Shown one piece after another: positions 59,380-64,000 of a stretch of 64,000 bases of DNA. The stretch is from contig OX463781.1 in the NCBI GenBank assembly GCA_949825025.1, positions 26,297,192 to 26,361,191 on the forward strand, given 5' to 3'. Under the pieces are notes generated by a model. It did not search any database and was not told the origin of the DNA. It saw only the letters and a program-made list of their open reading frames with translations. Numbering within the stretch: position 1 is the stretch's first letter; each line of letters starts with the position of its first letter. This stretch comes from Siphlonurus alternatus (taxonomy: Eukaryota; Arthropoda; Insecta; Ephemeroptera; Siphlonuridae). A program made the translations under genes and the position numbers.

Positions 59380-60103
59380 GCCGTGCCTATACCCTCCTTT
59401 GCCCCACTTAGTAAAATAATGAGTGAAAAAGGTGTTAATAAAAGCTGCAACAAAAAATCAAAATCTTGCTAAAAATTTAATAGCTAAAAGCTATTGATTC
59501 ATTATATTTTCTTTAAAATATATGAATTTATATCTGGGGAATTTATAAAAAAAAAAACATTTTTGTATACGGACGGTTTAGAGAAAAAATAAAATCCTGT
59601 GAAAGTATTTGCATCAATCCCAAAAATACTCCAAGTAAAGGTCCATGCATGCAACTAAAGGGCTAATCTTAATTTAATAATTAAAAAAACATACAAATAA
59701 AATAATATTGGCTTACAAAAAATCTGAGTTACGTAACTTGACCTTTCTAACATTTTCTCCCTACCTCCGTACGTGACTTTCTTATCATAACCCCAAATTT
59801 ATCTCCTCCAACCTCGCACAAATATTAGCATTTATATTATATAATATATTTAATCAAACCTTCAATTGATATCATGCACATCATATTTATATATTATTAA
59901 GTACTGGGACGACTTACATGTAAAAAAAAAATCAAAGGGTATGCCTTTGGACTGACGAGATTTAAGCACACTTATAGGGAATGTAAAATATTTACGCGTA
60001 GATAAATGGACGACTATATAGTTAAGCATCCTGCGAGAGTGTTATAGAATAGAAATGTTGGAAATTTAATATAATTATAATATTTAATTCATATTATAAA
60101 TCT

Positions 60104-60175
60104 GCTCTGTAGTGTAGTGGTTAGAGCACTTGACTTTGGCCCGAGAGGTCTCCGGTTCAATTCCTGAACATGGCA
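60104..60175 (+). pseudogene. tRNA-Gln(UUG)-like sequence, degenerate
   Basis: A tRNA-like layout is visible: acceptor GCTCTGT against ACATGGC (one mismatch), D-arm GTGTAGTGGTTAGAGCAC, anticodon loop CTTTGGC (anticodon TTG, Gln) and T-arm TCCGGTTCAATTCCTGA (one mismatch). Mismatches in acceptor, anticodon and T stems argue against a functional gene. A tRNA-derived SINE head or tRNA pseudogene is more likely; the A and B box promoter words are intact. Confidence 0.55.
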
Positions 60176-60770
60176 GACTTTGCGTAACATGGGATAGATG
60201 TGACTGATTACTAGATGATGGAGTTGTTAGGAGGAAGGCAGCTTACGGCTCTCTTGCTCTCTTATATACTCCGCTAGTCCGCTGCCCTGCAGTCTTGCAC
60301 TGCCATAGCACTGCAGGCTGCACAGTGCACAGATCTGGTAGTAGGAGCCCAGAAGAGTGCAGGAAAGGATTCTGGGAGCCTGGTAAGCCGGAAGCCCCAG
60401 CATGGTCGCAAGATAACTCTTACTGGAAAGGCTAAATTTATAGCGGCCTGACCACACCCGAAAGGGTAAAATGGCGTCAAGGATAATAAAAAATTAATAT
60501 TATAACAACGAGGTTTCGGTACCTATAGTCTTTTAAACCTGCACGGAGTACAAAATGTGCAAGCTCGCATGTTCTACACTTTGAATTCCAAGATTATGAA
60601 TAAAATTAGGACGCCAAGGAGGTTTCCTATGTTAGCACCCCACTGAGTGCTAGTCGTTATACGAAGAAAAATTTATGCATTCAATCATGGTATTTTTAGT
60701 ATTTACGTAGTATTTCAGTAAATTTAAAAAGAAAATAAAATAAAATCCACTTGTTACTTAAAATTACAAC

Positions 60771-61092
60771 AATGAGATATTAGAATGTGAAAATTTTAGT
60801 GGCTTAATCGAAAGAAGGGGTAAAAATATGGTACTGTGAATTTTTTCAGATTTTTCTGAGATCGGGAACTATTTTTATAAAATTATTGAAAGTCTATTTT
60901 ATGACGGCACGGGTGGCACTGTCCTATCCCTTTTCTTAAGGAGTGCCGCCCGTGACGTCATCAAAATAGACTTTCAATAATTTTTTAAAAATAGTTCCTG
61001 ATCTCAGAAAAATCTGAAAAAATTCACAGTACCATATTTTTACCCCTTCTTTCGATTACGCCAATAAAATTTTCACATTCTAATATCTCATT
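60771..61092. mobile_element. Foldback MITE, family A-related, copy 4
   Basis: About 322-bp near-perfect palindrome. The ends AATGAGATATTAGAATGTG differ from the other family A copies, but the inner arm (GGGAACTATTTTTA with AATTATTGAAAGT) and the CTTAAGGAGTGCCGCC core are shared. Probably a subfamily with replaced ends. Confidence 0.85.
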
Positions 61093-61225
61093 AATGAATT
61101 GACTAACAATCTTATTATATTGTTTTGATATCATATTAGATAAGTAGATAACACATTTAAATCACACTTGTTATTGACTATTTTATTTATAGAATAATAA
61201 AACTTAGCAGGCGAAGTAGACATTA

Positions 61226-61413
61226 TAAACTATTTTTTTTTTTGTTTTACATACCATTTGATGTATGCTGGGCAATCTTCGCCGATCCTTTATTTTATGC
61301 AACACTCTACAATTAGCACTGATCAGTGCTAATTGTAGAGTGTTGCATAAAATAAAGGATCGGCGAAGATTGCCCAGCATACATAAAATAGTATGTAAAA
61401 CAAAAATAGTTTA
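61226..61413. mobile_element. Foldback MITE, family D, copy 2
   Basis: About 188-bp palindrome. Outer GTTTTACATACCAT, inner GGGCAATCTTCGCCGATCCT and a perfect central AGCACTGATCAGTGCT. The centre differs from copy 1 at 45544. Confidence 0.88.
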
Positions 61414-64000
61414 TTTTATTAATATTATGTAACTATTTTAATCTCTGTGTACACAATTAATCTTGGCTCCCCAATATTTATGTATGACCACAACTAGGTT
61501 TGTGAGAGATAACAGCAAGAACATTTTGTGATAACAATTTAAAATTTTTATTTTTTTATGTTATGCAATTTTCACATTTTTTTAAATATTAAAACACATT
61601 CCTCACAAAACTTTTATAGAAAGTACTGCAATGATGGATAAATTATTTATCTCTTTCGTACAATTCTTATCGTTTGACCATGTTGTGCAAATCTAGCTTA
61701 TAGTACGTTATATTTGTTAAAAGATTTTATTTCAATTATGGTATTTGTTAAATTACTATAATTATTATGTGATTAATATTATACACTTTAGATCACTCGC
61801 AAATTTGAATCAAATGATACTTTATGAAAGAAAATAGTTATAATTTACAAAGTGTATAATGTTATAAGGAAGGTGTTATAAATACAATAAATATCTTAGC
61901 AAAGTTAATTAAAATCCTACATATTTTAGAATATTACATATTTTTTTATATTTAAAATTTAAAGCATGCATGCTATATAAAAAAACGTCAACTGAAAGCG
62001 AAACTCTATTCTTCAAGAATATGTGGACGATGTCACTATAAAAATTGGACAAATTTTCTGATCTTGACAGTATAATGTTGATTTTTTATTATGATAGAGA
62101 TAAACCAATGAATTTCTTATTCTAGAAATAAAAAGATGTTGAAAATTACATAACGTTGATCTGCAGGCCGTCCGTGAACCGAGCTGCGCGATGCAAAACC
62201 TCCTCCCACGGCACATCCGGTCAGTGGCTCGTGACGTAACCGTCAAATTGATTTCATAATCCCTGCAGTAGCTGTCAAGTGCCTTTCTTTGCGTGTTTGT
62301 ATTTTAAATCTAAATATAGAGAGAACACTTCACAAATGCAAAGTTTCAAAATAATAGAGGCTTCAAGTCAGCTGATTTTGCGGTGTTCCCACCGTCCCAT
62401 CCAAACCTATGTAAAAAAAACTTGAAATCGCTTTTTTGGCATTAAAGAAATATTTTAGAAAAAAATGAGTTCTTGATTCATTATCAGACGATCGCTAAAT
62501 TGGAGGGTAGGAGATGGTTTCAAATTAATAGTGTTACTGAGAAAAAATTCAAATTTTGCTGAATTTTGTAAAATGGTGGCTTATGGAGAAAATTTTCCCG
62601 CCGGTGAGCACTTGAACCCCCTATAGGAAGGGTAATATAAATTTAATCTTGAGCTTGCAGCTCCTTTCGGTGGGAATATTGAATAAATTTGATTTGTCTT
62701 GTTAGTCTCGTGATCAACGTCTTCTGTCACTTCTGTGAGTAGACTTCATAATGGCAGGGCGGTAATTAATATTCTGCAACATACAAAATGTCCGACTATA
62801 TATAGAGTTAATAAGTTTGTGTATTATATACTGATCGATGGAAAAATTTTCTCACAGAAGGGTCTCCCAAGTGCCCATACAACAAATATAAATCGGTAGC
62901 TCTTCAAAGTAGATATACGTATTTACGAAGAAAACAAATTCCGTTGATTGCGCGAGTAATCTAATATTATAATTAGGCCCAAATAATGTTCATGTTAATA
63001 TTATCCGAGAAACAGCTCTTCCTTAAGGGGAAAATCGTCATATTGTTTAGTAAAAATTTATTATAAAGGTTTGTGTAGAATTTGGTTTACGTGCTTTTTT
63101 CTAAAAGTATTGCATTCCTGTTTGTTGCTTAAGCACTTTTGCGCCACGGCTAAAAACCGGAGGAGGAAGGTGTTAAACAAGTTGTGAATTAGTCTTAATT
63201 GGGCTTAAACAATAAGGGGGGGGGGGAAATATGCTAAGGCTATCAAGATATACACATATATATCATATAATGGTGAAACAATAAAGTTTGCTCGTAGCAA
63301 AACTGATAACGCGTGCAAATACAGTGATGTGAAGTGGGAACTTGATTTGTAGTGTGAGCTTCGTACATGAGCTCAGTAAGTGAAAGAAACTTTCCAAACA
63401 TTATACATTGCATGGAGTGTTTTCAAGATTCAGTCTTCACGACAAAATAATAAATTAACTACTCATGTTCATATAAGGTTAAAAAAGAAAATCTTAACTT
63501 GAATATTATAATTATATTAATTTATTATTTTATAGAATAATTTCTCCGTGGTTATTTATATTTTTATTGTATTTACTACTGCAAATTTTGTAGCAATAAC
63601 TGCAATTAATTTAAAAATTATATGAAAATACTGCAGAAAAACATGAAGGAAATAAACAAAGCACATGCAGCTACATTTCGTTGCAACGCCAAACTCAGCG
63701 TTAATCAAATACTAAATTTAGTGTTTAATTAACATTCATGGTGGTCAAAAACTTGGGATTAACTCATAGACTTTTGTAAATACTGACTATCTAGTATCTA
63801 CAAATAAAATATTATATACATGTAATCAAGACTAAAAATCAAATTTATTAACATTTTTATCAATGCAATTAAATTTATTTTAGTTTGTAGATTACGTCAT
63901 TAAACTTCAGTAAACCATCAATATTATATATATTATCAATAAAATTAATTATGAATTATATACATATTATATTGAATACCGCCATACTGTACGTATAGGG

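Larger units (their letters stand above)
58031..64000. other. Noncoding stretch at the right end
   Basis: No protein gene can be supported. Contains a small repeat with hairpin (59313-59379), a tRNA-like sequence (60104), two foldback elements (60771-61092, 61226-61413) and a G9 run at about 63218. Segments around 62160-62260 and 62560-62720 are less AT-rich but have no usable frame. Confidence 0.5.

Noticed and set aside
60104..60175. Functional tRNA-Gln gene
   Set aside because: Mismatches in acceptor, anticodon and T stems; called a pseudogene or SINE head instead.

Overview
The window looks like nuclear DNA of an arthropod (insect or crustacean; I cannot resolve further). It is AT-rich, with GC-richer short exons, GT-AG introns, TATA promoters, many microsatellites and palindromic MITE-like repeats. 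Gene content is animal-specific: a homeobox gene, a venom-allergen-5-like CAP protein, a sigma-class glutathione S-transferase, an arthropod AKH/corazonin-related neuropeptide (ACP) precursor and an SLC17 transporter. The coding models below were built by joining exons by hand. Every splice junction listed keeps the reading frame.

Layout: 1-15461 is noncoding and probably intronic or upstream of the homeobox gene. It contains one nearly intact non-LTR retrotransposon on the minus strand (3404-9092, two ORFs). 15462-17968 (+) holds the last three coding exons of an NK-type homeobox gene, probably NK7.1. 21611-24956 (-) is a six-exon secreted CAP protein with two candidate promoters. 30752-32853 (+) is a four-exon sigma GST. 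38689-42422 (+) is a four-exon ACP prepropeptide. 46369-51979 (-) is a ten-coding-exon SLC17/sialin-like MFS transporter whose probable 5'UTR exon lies at about 57931-58030. 58031-64000 has no gene I can support, only repeats and a degenerate tRNA-Gln-like sequence.

The genes do not form a pathway; this is ordinary arthropod gene spacing. Much of the intron and intergenic space is filled with foldback elements. At least six families are visible, several with two to four copies in this window, plus one 1.84 kb palindrome that carries a younger palindrome inside one arm.

The most unusual item is the retrotransposon. Its ORF1 protein contains a macrodomain resembling TARG1/OARD1 (ADP-ribosyl hydrolase) with the catalytic Lys and Asp both present. 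ORF1 and ORF2 are joined by a perfectly placed A AAA AAG heptamer, so a -1 ribosomal frameshift would restore the N-terminus of the ORF2 endonuclease. The ACP peptide is also a sequence variant worth noting (predicted pQVTFSRDWTA-amide).
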